Positions 6,455-12,752 of a DNA stretch of 18,965 nt are shown here, in pieces. The notes beneath the pieces are model-generated. The model was not told where the DNA came from, did not search any database, and saw nothing but the letters and a program-made list of their open reading frames with translations. The DNA is from B4-G1 sp964393895 (GTDB taxonomy: Bacteria > Chloroflexota > Anaerolineae > B4-G1): contig CAYMWP010000094.1 of NCBI GenBank assembly GCA_964393895.1, positions 1 through 18,965 on the forward strand, in the 5' to 3' direction. The position numbers were made by a program, and so were the translations under genes. Positions within the stretch are counted from its first letter, which is position 1. The number at the start of each line of letters is the position of its first letter.

Positions 6455-7573
6455 ATGCTGATCGGGATTGACGCCAGCCGCGCCGTCGCCTCTCGTCCCA
6501 CTGGCACAGAGACTTACTCCCGGCGGTTGATCCAGGCGCTGCTGGCGCTCGATAGCCCGCACCAATTCCGCCTCTACTTCCGCGACCCGCCTCCCGCCGG
6601 TGTTTTTCCCGGCGCCGATGTGCGCCGCGCAGAAATGCGCGCCATTCCCTTCCCGCGCCTGTGGACCCACGCCCGTCTTTCCTGGGAGATGGCGCGTCGC
6701 CCGCCGGACGCGCTTTTTATCCCGGCCCACGTCCTTCCGCTCGTACACCCGCGCGCCAGCCTGGTCACAGTCCACGACCTGGGCTATCTCCACTTCCCTG
6801 AGGCCCACCCCCGGCTCCAGCGCCTGTATCTCGATCTCTCCACCCGCTGGAGCGCCCGCGCTGCCGCCCATCTCTTGGCCGACTCGGCGGCCACCAAAGC
6901 CGACCTGGCGACCCACTACGGCACACCGCCGGCAAAGATCAGCGTCGTCTACCCCGGCCGCGACGAAACGCTCGCCCCCGTGCACGACCCGGCCGCGATT
7001 GAGGCGGTCAAAGCGCGCTATGCCATCTCTGGCGACTATTTCCTCTACCTGGGCACCCTCCAGCCGCGCAAAAACCTGGCCCGTCTGGTGGAAGCCTTTG
7101 CCCAATTCGAAATCCGAAACCCAAGAACCGAAACCCATCTGATCCTGGCCGGCAAACGGGGTTGGCTCTACGACGACCTCCTCGCCCAGGCGCGCCGCTT
7201 GGGGTTGGAGGGACGGGTGTCGTTGTCTGGCTACGTCTCCGAGGAAGACAAAGCCGCTCTGTTGAGTGGGGCGGTGGCCTTTATGTTTCCGTCGCTGTAC
7301 GAGGGGTTCGGCCTGCCGGTGCTGGAGGCCCAGGCCTGCGGCTGCCCCGTCATCGCCAGCAACACTTCCAGCCTGCCAGAGGTGGCCGGAGACGGGGCGC
7401 TGCTGGTGGACCCCGCCGAAAGCGACGACATTGCCGAGGCGATGTGGCGCATTGTCGCCGACCCTGCCCTGCGGGAGAAGCTGGTCGAGCGCGGCTTTGC
7501 CAACGCGCGCCGGTTCTCCTGGCTCGCTTGCGCTCGTTCCGTCCTGGACGTGATTGAGCGATTCGTGGTATAA
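6455..7573 (+). CDS. GT4-type glycosyltransferase
   Basis: This is a retaining GT-B glycosyltransferase of family 4, which moves a sugar from a nucleotide-sugar donor to an unknown acceptor, typically in cell-envelope or exopolysaccharide synthesis. The product has 372 residues. The N-terminal acceptor domain has TGTETYSRRL (16-25) in the loop that usually carries a Gly-rich motif. The donor domain shows LGTLQPRKNL (199-208), GYVSEED and the EX7E motif in LYEGFGLPVLEAQACG (281-296), with E283 and E291. The ATG is contributed by the target duplication of the adjacent element, and no good ribosome binding site precedes it. Two similar mobile elements flank the gene. At 7114-7136 a repeated CCGAAACCC encodes an unusual hydrophilic stretch, EIRNPRTETH. 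Confidence 0.9.
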   Translation: MLIGIDASRAVASRPTGTETYSRRLIQALLALDSPHQFRLYFRDPPPAGVFPGADVRRAEMRAIPFPRLWTHARLSWEMARRPPDALFIPAHVLPLVHPRASLVTVHDLGYLHFPEAHPRLQRLYLDLSTRWSARAAAHLLADSAATKADLATHYGTPPAKISVVYPGRDETLAPVHDPAAIEAVKARYAISGDYFLYLGTLQPRKNLARLVEAFAQFEIRNPRTETHLILAGKRGWLYDDLLAQARRLGLEGRVSLSGYVSEEDKAALLSGAVAFMFPSLYEGFGLPVLEAQACGCPVIASNTSSLPEVAGDGALLVDPAESDDIAEAMWRIVADPALREKLVERGFANARRFSWLACARSVLDVIERFVV

Positions 7574-7574
7574 T
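7569..7574 (+). promoter_or_regulatory. Orphaned -10 box overlapping glycosyltransferase stop codon
   Basis: TATAAT overlaps the TAA stop at 7571-7573. If element B and one copy of its target duplication are removed, this box lies 11 bases before the ATG of the membrane-protein gene at 7912. That is a typical spacing for a short-leader or leaderless start. A poor -35 candidate, TGGACG (7545-7550), is 18 bases upstream. The insertion has moved the box away from the gene. Confidence 0.45.
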
Positions 7575-7578
7575 CTAC

Positions 7579-7896
7579 GGGTGTGTTTCATTTCAGGTAA
7601 GCGTTCAGGCCATTCATATTGCCAACCACAAAGATCAAAGGACACCAAGAAAGCCAAAAACATTCGGCCTGCAACGTATCTGGTAGGTCTCTTCAAACCA
7701 CAGCCCTTTGCAATCCTCACTTTGTGTTCTTGGCGTACTTTGTGGTAGAGAACAACCAACCATCTGAACGGTTACCATTTCAGTTAGAAACGTCCAGGTG
7801 CGACGCACTTTTGCATCAAAAACGACGATTTTCGCGCGTATAACCAGACGAATCTTGAACCAAGTGCGTCGCACCTAACTCATTTGAAACACAACC
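7579..7896. mobile_element. MITE-like element B with 8-bp target duplication and nested palindromes
   Basis: The left end GGGTGTGTTTCA (7579-7590) is identical to that of element A. The right end TGAAACACAACC (7885-7896) is its inverse with one mismatch. Perfect 8-base duplications TAATCTAC flank it (7571-7578 and 7897-7904). Inside are three further inverted pairs: GGTAAGCGTTCAG (7596-7608) with CTGAACGGTTACC (7764-7776, one mismatch), ACCACAAAG (7625-7633) with CTTTGTGGT (7738-7746), and AGGTGCGACGCACTT (7796-7810) with its exact complement (7862-7876). No open frame resembles a transposase, so it is non-autonomous. It fills the whole gap between the genes ending at 7573 and starting at 7912. 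Confidence 0.85.
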
Positions 7897-7911
7897 TAAT
7901 CTACCTGGCCT

Positions 7912-8784
7912 ATGGAACAGAATTCACATTCCCCAGTCCCCCGCCCGGCCTCCGGCGGCCTGATCCGCCTGCAGGCCCGTTTGACCAGACCTGCCGTTTG
8001 GCTGGGACCAACGTGGGCAGCGATATGCGGCGTCGTCGCCTCGGACGGCTTTGATTGGCAGGGCGCCGACTTTTTGCGATTGGCTCTGCTGATCCTGCTG
8101 GCGGATGGCGGATGGGGCACACTGTGGGCGGCGATCAGCGCCACCGACTGGGCCACGCCGCTGCGTCGCTGGCGCAACTACCGCTTTGGCGAGCCGGCGC
8201 CCACACCGCCCTACACACTCCCCAATTCCCCCGGCGACCGCGCCTCGCGCTGGCTGGGTCAACTGCGCGCCTGGGGTCACGATGTCCTCTGGCCCGCCTG
8301 TGGCCCGGCGATTTCGGCCATCGCCGTCGCCCTGCCGGTGACGGCACTGCTGGGCATACTGCTGGGCACCGATCTGTTGCTCTTGAGCATGGCCGCCCTG
8401 GCCGTGATGCAACTATCCCTGGCCTGGGAGGGGTGTGGCGCCCTGGTCACTGTGATGTTCCCCTGGCTGGCCGGGCACGTAGCCTTTGGCCCGCCCACGC
8501 CAGCCTCCGCCGGGTTGGCGCTGGCCTTTACCCTGGCCTGGGGAGCCAACCGGCGAGCCGGCTCCTACTGGATACGCACACTGGGGATAGCGGCCCAATT
8601 CGTGGCGCTGGCGCTCCTCATCACGCTGCGCCGACCTCTGGCAGCGGGCGTCGTGGCCCTGCTGCTGGCCCCGCAACTGGCGCTGCTCCCCTGGCTGCGA
8701 CGCGGTCAATCAGCCCCATGGTACGTGCGGCACGCCCGGCCCTGGCTGATGGCGACGATGCTGATCGCGGCCTGGGCGCTGTGA
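7912..8784 (+). CDS. Multi-pass membrane protein of unknown function
   Basis: The 290-residue product is rich in Ala, Leu, Trp and Pro, with about seven to nine hydrophobic segments (about 28-44, 54-75, 127-173, 177-193, 198-211, 222-238, 244-262 and 276-290). A Pro-rich hydrophilic loop at about 82-120 contains RRWRNYRFGEPAPTPP. No catalytic motif was recognised and no family is named. The next gene, a membrane-anchored methyltransferase, starts 3 bases after the stop, so the two proteins probably act together at the membrane. The ATG at 7912 follows TSD sequence and has no good ribosome binding site. It probably lost its original promoter spacing through element B. Confidence 0.75.
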   Translation: MEQNSHSPVPRPASGGLIRLQARLTRPAVWLGPTWAAICGVVASDGFDWQGADFLRLALLILLADGGWGTLWAAISATDWATPLRRWRNYRFGEPAPTPPYTLPNSPGDRASRWLGQLRAWGHDVLWPACGPAISAIAVALPVTALLGILLGTDLLLLSMAALAVMQLSLAWEGCGALVTVMFPWLAGHVAFGPPTPASAGLALAFTLAWGANRRAGSYWIRTLGIAAQFVALALLITLRRPLAAGVVALLLAPQLALLPWLRRGQSAPWYVRHARPWLMATMLIAAWAL

Positions 8785-8787
8785 GCG

Positions 8788-9636
8788 ATGAACTGGATTG
8801 CGCTGCTGGTGGGACTCTTGGGATTCGTGCTCCTGGGGCTGCTGCTCTATTGGCAATTGATCATCGCCGAAGGCGCTTACCTGGGGCCGCGCATCGTGAC
8901 GCTGATGTACGATTGGTCAGCCGGCGTCTACGAGCGTATCAAGCGGTACAGCCCCGGCGACGAACAATGGTTCCTGGGCCTGCCCCTGGCCCGCGCCCTG
9001 GAGCTGATCCCTGCCCCTCTGGTGCTCGATGTGGCGACGGGCACCGGTCGCCTGCCCCGCGCGCTGCTGCGCCAGCCCGCTTTCGACGGGCGCGTCGTCG
9101 GGCTGGACCTCTCCCGCCGCATGCTGGGCGAGGCGGTGCGCAGGACGGCCCAGTTTGCGAACCGTCTGACCTACATCTGGCAGGACGCCTGTAACCTCCC
9201 CTTCGACGACGACACCTTCGACGCAGTGACCTGCCTGGAGGCACTCGAGTTTACGCCACATCCGCACACGGTGCTGGCGGAACTGGTGCGCGTCCTGCGA
9301 CCCGGCGGGGTGCTGCTGACGACCAATCGTGTCGGGTCAGACGCCAGGTTCCTGCCCGGACGGGCCTTTCCCCGCGACGAGTTCGAACAGGTGCTGGACG
9401 GGCTGCCCCTCGAAGAGGTCAAGGTGCGGTGCTGGCAGCAGGACTATGACCTGGCCTGGGCGGTCAAAGCCGGGGAACCACGAGGCGGCGGCATTCGTCC
9501 TCTGCCAGAGATCCTGCGCTGCCCCGCCTGCGGCGGGCGGATGAGACGGGAGACGGTAGGATTCCAATGTACGAGCTGCCCTCGCACCTACCCTATTGCG
9601 GAAGATGGGGTGATCGAGATGGTGCGCTCGCTCTGA
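8788..9636 (+). CDS. Membrane-anchored SAM-dependent methyltransferase with C-terminal zinc ribbon
   Basis: The 282-residue product has three parts. An N-terminal membrane anchor covers about 3-27. A class I methyltransferase fold follows, with motif I VLDVATGTG (79-87), acidic residue D107 after strand 2, DACNLPFDDDTFDAV (133-147) and the post-motif LRPGG (170-174). The C-terminal Trm112/YcaR-like zinc ribbon has C245-C248 and C261-C264, then YPIAEDGVIEM. It should transfer methyl groups from S-adenosylmethionine to an unidentified substrate at the membrane; UbiE/quinone- or lipid-type substrates are possible but unproven. It is coupled to the membrane protein upstream. The short spacing and GTGAG support the ATG at 8788. 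Confidence 0.85.
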   Translation: MNWIALLVGLLGFVLLGLLLYWQLIIAEGAYLGPRIVTLMYDWSAGVYERIKRYSPGDEQWFLGLPLARALELIPAPLVLDVATGTGRLPRALLRQPAFDGRVVGLDLSRRMLGEAVRRTAQFANRLTYIWQDACNLPFDDDTFDAVTCLEALEFTPHPHTVLAELVRVLRPGGVLLTTNRVGSDARFLPGRAFPRDEFEQVLDGLPLEEVKVRCWQQDYDLAWAVKAGEPRGGGIRPLPEILRCPACGGRMRRETVGFQCTSCPRTYPIAEDGVIEMVRSL

Positions 9637-9659
9637 CGAGCAGAGGCCCGTTGTGCTGG

Positions 9660-9687
9660 TTGACAAAACCGTCAGATTCGGTATAAT
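9660..9687 (+). promoter_or_regulatory. Consensus promoter of the rplU-rpmA-rpmE operon
   Basis: TTGACA (9660-9665) and TATAAT (9682-9687) both match consensus exactly and are 16 bases apart. Transcription should begin near 9694, leaving a leader of about 50 bases. High expression is expected for ribosomal protein genes. Confidence 0.85.
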
Positions 9688-9696
9688 GCAAACGGT

Positions 9697-9718
9697 GGCC
9701 GGGCCATCAGGCTCGGCC
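9697..9718 (+). ncRNA. Leader hairpin upstream of rplU, possible L21 autoregulatory leader
   Basis: GGCCGGGCC (9697-9705) pairs along its full length with GGCTCGGCC (9710-9718), with one G-U pair and the tetraloop ATCA. It begins within a few bases of the predicted transcript start and ends 15 bases before the GGGAGG ribosome binding site. Leader structures that bind L21 are known in other bacteria. Whether this hairpin is homologous or merely protects the 5' end is not known. Confidence 0.5.
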
Positions 9719-9745
9719 TCCTATTGCGCATAAGGGAGGTTGATA

Positions 9746-10057
9746 GTGTACGCAGTCGTGAAATCAGGCGCGCGGCAATACCGGGCAGCGGTGGGAGATA
9801 CGCTCCTCGTCGAGAAGCTGCCCGTCGAGGTCAATCAGCAGCTAGAGTTGGACAAAGTGTTACTGGTCGCCGATGGCGAGCAGGTCAAAATTGGTCAGCC
9901 CCTCGTCGAGGGCAGCAAAGTGCTGGCAACGGTGGTCGCGCAGGAAAAAGGGCCCAAAATTCGGATTTTCAAGTACCATCCCCGGAAGCGGTATCGTCGG
10001 CGCGGAGGCCATCGGCAGCGCTACACGCGGCTGCGAGTGGATGAGATTGTAGTGTAG
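9746..10057 (+). CDS. rplU: 50S ribosomal protein L21
   Basis: L21 is a 23S rRNA-binding protein of the large subunit. The product has 103 residues, the same as E. coli L21. It starts MYAVVKSGARQYRAAVGD and ends with the basic KIRIFKYHPRKRYRRRGGHRQ region typical of the family. The GTG at 9746 is chosen over the in-frame TTG at 9740, because that TTG abuts the GGGAGG ribosome binding site (9734-9739) while the GTG is 6 bases beyond it. It heads the operon with rpmA 10 bases downstream. Confidence 0.96.
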   Translation: MYAVVKSGARQYRAAVGDTLLVEKLPVEVNQQLELDKVLLVADGEQVKIGQPLVEGSKVLATVVAQEKGPKIRIFKYHPRKRYRRRGGHRQRYTRLRVDEIVV

Positions 10058-10067
10058 GAGGACGCAG

Positions 10068-10328
10068 ATGGCGCACAAGAAAGGCGGCGGCAGCAGCCGC
10101 AATGGACGGGACAGTCATTCTAAACGTTTGGGTGTAAAGAAATATGGCGGCGAGAGAGTACGCGTGGGCAACATCATCGTGCGGCAGCGCGGGATGCGCA
10201 TCAAGCCGGGCAATAACGTAGGGATGGGAAGAGACTATACTCTCTTTGCCAACACCGATGGTTTTGTCCACTTCGAGCACATCCAGGGAGGCCGTAAGCG
10301 CGTGAGTGTATACCCAACGCGGGCGTAG
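10068..10328 (+). CDS. rpmA: 50S ribosomal protein L27
   Basis: L27 lies near the peptidyl transferase centre and its N-terminal tail reaches the tRNA acceptor ends. The 86-residue product starts MAHKKGGGSSRNGRDS, without the cleavable N-terminal extension seen in Firmicutes. It continues KRLGVKKYGGERVRVGNI and IIVRQRG, all characteristic. AGGAGG precedes the ATG. It sits between rplU and the L31 fusion gene, in the conserved rplU-rpmA order; obg, the common next gene, is absent here. Confidence 0.97.
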   Translation: MAHKKGGGSSRNGRDSHSKRLGVKKYGGERVRVGNIIVRQRGMRIKPGNNVGMGRDYTLFANTDGFVHFEHIQGGRKRVSVYPTRA

Positions 10329-10337
10329 GGAGTGACT

Positions 10338-10829
10338 ATGAAGGAGAACATTCACCCCCAGTTCTATCCAGAAGCCCAGGTGGTCTGCGCCTGCGGCAAC
10401 AGTTGGAATGTGGGCGCGACAGTGCCAATGATCCGCACCGACATCTGTTCCAAGTGCCACCCGTTCTTCACCGGCGAGCAGCGCATCGTGGACTCTGGCG
10501 GGCAGGTGGAGCGCTTTATGAAAAAGCTGGAGCGGCGCGAGCGTATGCTCGCCGAAGCAGAGAGACGTGAAGAGCAAAAGACCTCGCCCGAGCTTGCGAT
10601 CACAGAGTTGGATTTGAGCACTCGCATGCAAAAGGTGCTGATCGGAGCCGGTCTCGAGACCGTCGGCGACGTGTTGGTCAAGTTAGAGGAAGGAAACGAG
10701 ACCCTGACCAACCTGAAAGGATTCGGCCTCAAGTCGCTGGCGACCTTGAAGAAAAAGATGCGCGCTCAAGGCTTTGTCCTGCCAGGGGAAGAGGCTGGCG
10801 AAGAAGAAACGGACGAAGCGGCCGAGTAG
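10338..10829 (+). CDS. rpmE: 50S ribosomal protein L31 fused to an RNA polymerase alpha-CTD-like domain
   Basis: Residues 1-65 are a zinc-type L31: MKENIHPQFYPEAQVVCACG with C17/C19, then C37 and C40 in DICSKCHPFFTG. L31 sits at the inter-subunit bridge of the ribosome and is usually about 65-90 residues; this protein has 163. After a charged linker (about 66-86), residues 87-149 resemble the RNA polymerase alpha C-terminal domain: ITELDLSTRMQKVLIGAGLE, then GDVLVKL and NLKGFGLKSLATLKKKM. By hand alignment to E. coli alpha, R265, G296, K298 and S299 correspond to R96, G130, K132 and S133, while N268 becomes K99. An acidic tail ends the protein. The ATG at 10338 fits GGGAG spacing; a GTG at 10332 overlaps that site. 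No frameshift is seen. Confidence 0.92.
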   Translation: MKENIHPQFYPEAQVVCACGNSWNVGATVPMIRTDICSKCHPFFTGEQRIVDSGGQVERFMKKLERRERMLAEAERREEQKTSPELAITELDLSTRMQKVLIGAGLETVGDVLVKLEEGNETLTNLKGFGLKSLATLKKKMRAQGFVLPGEEAGEEETDEAAE

Positions 10830-10836
10830 AAGAGGT

Positions 10837-10899
10837 ATCCTCTCAATAACCTGGGGTTTGCAAGGCGAGGGTTTCTTTCCCCGAATTATTGAGATGATA
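10837..10899. repeat. 63-bp imperfect inverted repeat after the L31 gene
   Basis: TATC-C-TCTCAATAA (10837-10850) is mirrored by TTATTGAGA-T-GATA (10886-10899), a 14-position stem with one mismatch. An inner GGGG/CCCC pair (10854-10857 and 10879-10882) continues it. It lies just before the intrinsic terminator. It may be an mRNA 3'-end structure or a small mobile repeat; no target duplication was found. Confidence 0.6.
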
Positions 10900-10922
10900 C
10901 TAGGAGAGCGATTGATTGTCCA

Positions 10923-10955
10923 CAGGGGTAGGTAAGCATACCTGCCCCTGTTTTT
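10923..10955 (+). terminator. Intrinsic terminator of the ribosomal protein operon
   Basis: CAGGGGTAGGTA (10923-10934) pairs with TACCTGCCCCTG (10939-10950), a 12-bp stem with one G-U pair and the loop AGCA. TTTTT (10951-10955) follows. It is 20 bases before the tdk ATG, so tdk is either served by read-through or regulated by this structure. Confidence 0.85.
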
Positions 10956-10975
10956 CTATTGGTGAGGGACGCCCA

Positions 10976-11551
10976 ATGTACAACAAACCAACGGGTGGCT
11001 GGGTCGAGGTGATCTGCGGCAGCATGTTCTCCGGCAAGACGGAGGAACTGATTCGCCGCGTGCGCCGGGCCCAGATCGCCCGCCAAAAAGTGCAGGTCTT
11101 TAAACCGGCGATAGATACCCGCTACGCCGAACGGGAAGTGGCCTCTCACAACGGCATGCAGTGGGAAGCGGTGCCCGTGGAGGATACGGCCCAGTTGCGG
11201 ACGCTAATCGAGCCGGACACGACCGTGGTGGCGCTGGACGAGGTGCAGTTCTTCGACGACGACCTAGTGATGCTGTGCGAGGAACTGGCCCACCGGGGGG
11301 TAAGAGTGATTGTCGCCGGACTGGACATGGACTTTCGCGGAGAGCCGTTTGGCCCGATGCCTCCATTGATGGCGCGGGCGGAGCAGGTTAGCAAGCTCCA
11401 GGCCATCTGCGTAAGGTGCGGCGGGCCGGCCAGCCGCACGCAGCGCATCATCAACGGTCAGCCGGCGGCCTACGACGACCCGGTGATCCTGGTGGGGGCG
11501 GACGAGGCGTACGAGGCCAGATGCCGGGGCTGTCACGAGGTGAGAAAGTGA
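10976..11551 (+). CDS. tdk: Thymidine kinase
   Basis: Type II thymidine kinase phosphorylates thymidine to dTMP with ATP in pyrimidine salvage. The product has 191 residues, normal length. Walker A is GSMFSGKT (15-22), the Walker B acidic pair is D88-E89 followed by QFF, and the structural zinc ligands are C145-C148 and C183-C186. The lasso region (GGPASRTQR...) lies between them. The start at 10976 is preceded by GTGAGGG; a longer frame from 10916 runs through the terminator and is rejected. The stop overlaps the GTG start of the following phosphoribosyltransferase gene. Confidence 0.95.
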   Translation: MYNKPTGGWVEVICGSMFSGKTEELIRRVRRAQIARQKVQVFKPAIDTRYAEREVASHNGMQWEAVPVEDTAQLRTLIEPDTTVVALDEVQFFDDDLVMLCEELAHRGVRVIVAGLDMDFRGEPFGPMPPLMARAEQVSKLQAICVRCGGPASRTQRIINGQPAAYDDPVILVGADEAYEARCRGCHEVRK

Positions 11552-12099
11552 ACAAGAGTATTCCCAACGCAATCGAGCGAGTGTTGTTGGACGAGGAGAC
11601 GATCACGGCCCGCGTGCGTGAGTTGGCGGCGCAGATCAGTGCGGACTATGCCGGCCTAGACGACCTGGTGCTGGTAGGGGTGCTGAAGGGAGCTTTTATC
11701 TTTATGGCCGACCTGGCTCGCCGCCTGACGGTAGCCCATCACGTGGATTTCATCGCTCTTTCCAGCTACAATCGAGACGCGGTCAGCACGGGGGCAGTGC
11801 GGCTGATCATGGACACGCGGACCAGCGTCACTGGCCGCAACGTGCTGGTGGTCGAGGATATTCTGGACACAGGGCACACGTTGGACTATCTCGTGCGCAC
11901 CTTCCGCGCCCGCAATCCGGCCAGCCTGCGCACCTGCGTCCTCATCAGCAAGCCAGAGCGGCGCCAGGTTAAAGTGCCAATTGACTATCTGGGCTTTGAG
12001 ATACCCAACGAGTGGGTGGTGGGGTACGGCCTGGATTACGCCGACCGCTTCCGCACACTGCCCTACATTGGAGTGCTGAAGCGGGAAGTGTACGAGTGA
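11548..12099 (+). CDS. hpt: Hypoxanthine/guanine phosphoribosyltransferase, paralogue 1
   Basis: This enzyme salvages hypoxanthine or guanine by joining it to PRPP to give IMP or GMP. The product has 183 residues. The PRPP loop is EDILDTGHT (103-111), the purine-binding Lys is K135, and the C-terminal hood is GFEIPNEWVVGYGLDY. The purine-stacking residue, Phe186 in human HPRT, is Trp156 here. The GTG start at 11548 shares GTGA with the tdk stop, with GAGGTGAG upstream, so translation is coupled. A related gene follows 16 bases later. Base preference cannot be read from sequence alone. Confidence 0.9.
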   Translation: MNKSIPNAIERVLLDEETITARVRELAAQISADYAGLDDLVLVGVLKGAFIFMADLARRLTVAHHVDFIALSSYNRDAVSTGAVRLIMDTRTSVTGRNVLVVEDILDTGHTLDYLVRTFRARNPASLRTCVLISKPERRQVKVPIDYLGFEIPNEWVVGYGLDYADRFRTLPYIGVLKREVYE

Positions 12100-12115
12100 G
12101 GCAGAGGGAAAAGAA

Positions 12116-12670
12116 ATGGGACTGCTAGATGACGTGGCCAAAGTGCTGATCTCGGAAGAGACGCTGCAAGCGCGGACGGCGGAACTGGGGCAGGCAGTCA
12201 ACGAAATATACGACGACACTGATCGCCCGCTCCTCGTCTGCGTGCTCAAGGGGGCGTTCATGTTCCTGGCCGACCTGACCCGTCACCTGGAGATGCGGCA
12301 CGAGGTAGATTTTATGGAGGTTTCCTCCTACGGCGCAGGCACTAGGAGCAGCGGCGTGGTGCGCATTCTCCTGGATTTGGAGCGGAACATTCAGGGACGG
12401 CACGTACTGATCGTGGAGGACATCGTTGACTCTGGCCGCACGCTGGACTATATCACGCGCAACCTCCAAACGCGCGGACCGGCCAGCATGCGAGTGTGCA
12501 CGCTTCTAAGCAAGCCGTCCAGGCGGGAGATTGAGGTTCCGCTGGATATGGTGGGCTTTGAGGTGCCGGATGAATTCGTAGTGGGGTACGGGCTTGATTT
12601 TGCCGAAGAGTACCGGAATCTACCGTTCATCGGGGTGTTGAAAGAGGAAGTGTATCAGAGTGGCGAGTAG
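12116..12670 (+). CDS. hpt: Hypoxanthine/guanine phosphoribosyltransferase, paralogue 2
   Basis: This 184-residue purine phosphoribosyltransferase has the PRPP loop EDIVDSGRT (101-109), purine-contacting K133 and GFEVPDEFVVGYGLDF (148-162), with the standard stacking Phe154. It also shares VCVLKGAF with the neighbour (VGVLKGAF). It is clearly homologous to the preceding gene but has diverged along its whole length, so the duplication is not recent. GAGGGAA precedes the ATG. The two may differ in hypoxanthine versus guanine preference or form mixed oligomers; both are inferences. It ends the salvage operon before a terminator. Confidence 0.92.
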   Translation: MGLLDDVAKVLISEETLQARTAELGQAVNEIYDDTDRPLLVCVLKGAFMFLADLTRHLEMRHEVDFMEVSSYGAGTRSSGVVRILLDLERNIQGRHVLIVEDIVDSGRTLDYITRNLQTRGPASMRVCTLLSKPSRREIEVPLDMVGFEVPDEFVVGYGLDFAEEYRNLPFIGVLKEEVYQSGE

Positions 12671-12701
12671 GTGGGTAGATGGGCAAGTGAGGGAAGAGAA
12701 C

Positions 12702-12737
12702 AGCCGCTGGCGGTCGAAAGCGCGTCAGTGGCTTTTT
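12702..12737 (+). terminator. Intrinsic terminator of the tdk-hpt-hpt operon
   Basis: AGCCGCTGGCG (12702-12712) pairs with CGTCAGTGGCT (12723-12733) through an 11-bp stem with two G-U pairs and a 10-base loop. A run of five T bases (12733-12737) closes it. It also separates this operon from the convergent toxin gene. Confidence 0.8.
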
Positions 12738-12752
12738 CGTTAGATACTGAAC

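Noticed and set aside
7554..7748. Small frames inside element B
   Set aside because: They consist of inverted-repeat sequence and show no transposase features.
6407..7759. 450-residue minus-strand frame across the glycosyltransferase gene
   Set aside because: It runs through both mobile elements and opposite a gene with full GT4 motifs; no family pattern is seen in it.
6299..7896. A single composite transposon carrying the glycosyltransferase
   Set aside because: Each element has its own distinct target duplication, so they are two independent insertions.
8055..9194. 379-residue plus-strand frame overlapping the membrane protein and methyltransferase
   Set aside because: It is out of frame with two motif-bearing genes, is Arg/Pro/Ala-rich and lacks a ribosome binding site.
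10916..10975. N-terminal extension of thymidine kinase
   Set aside because: It would translate through an intrinsic terminator; the family start and ribosome binding site support 10976.
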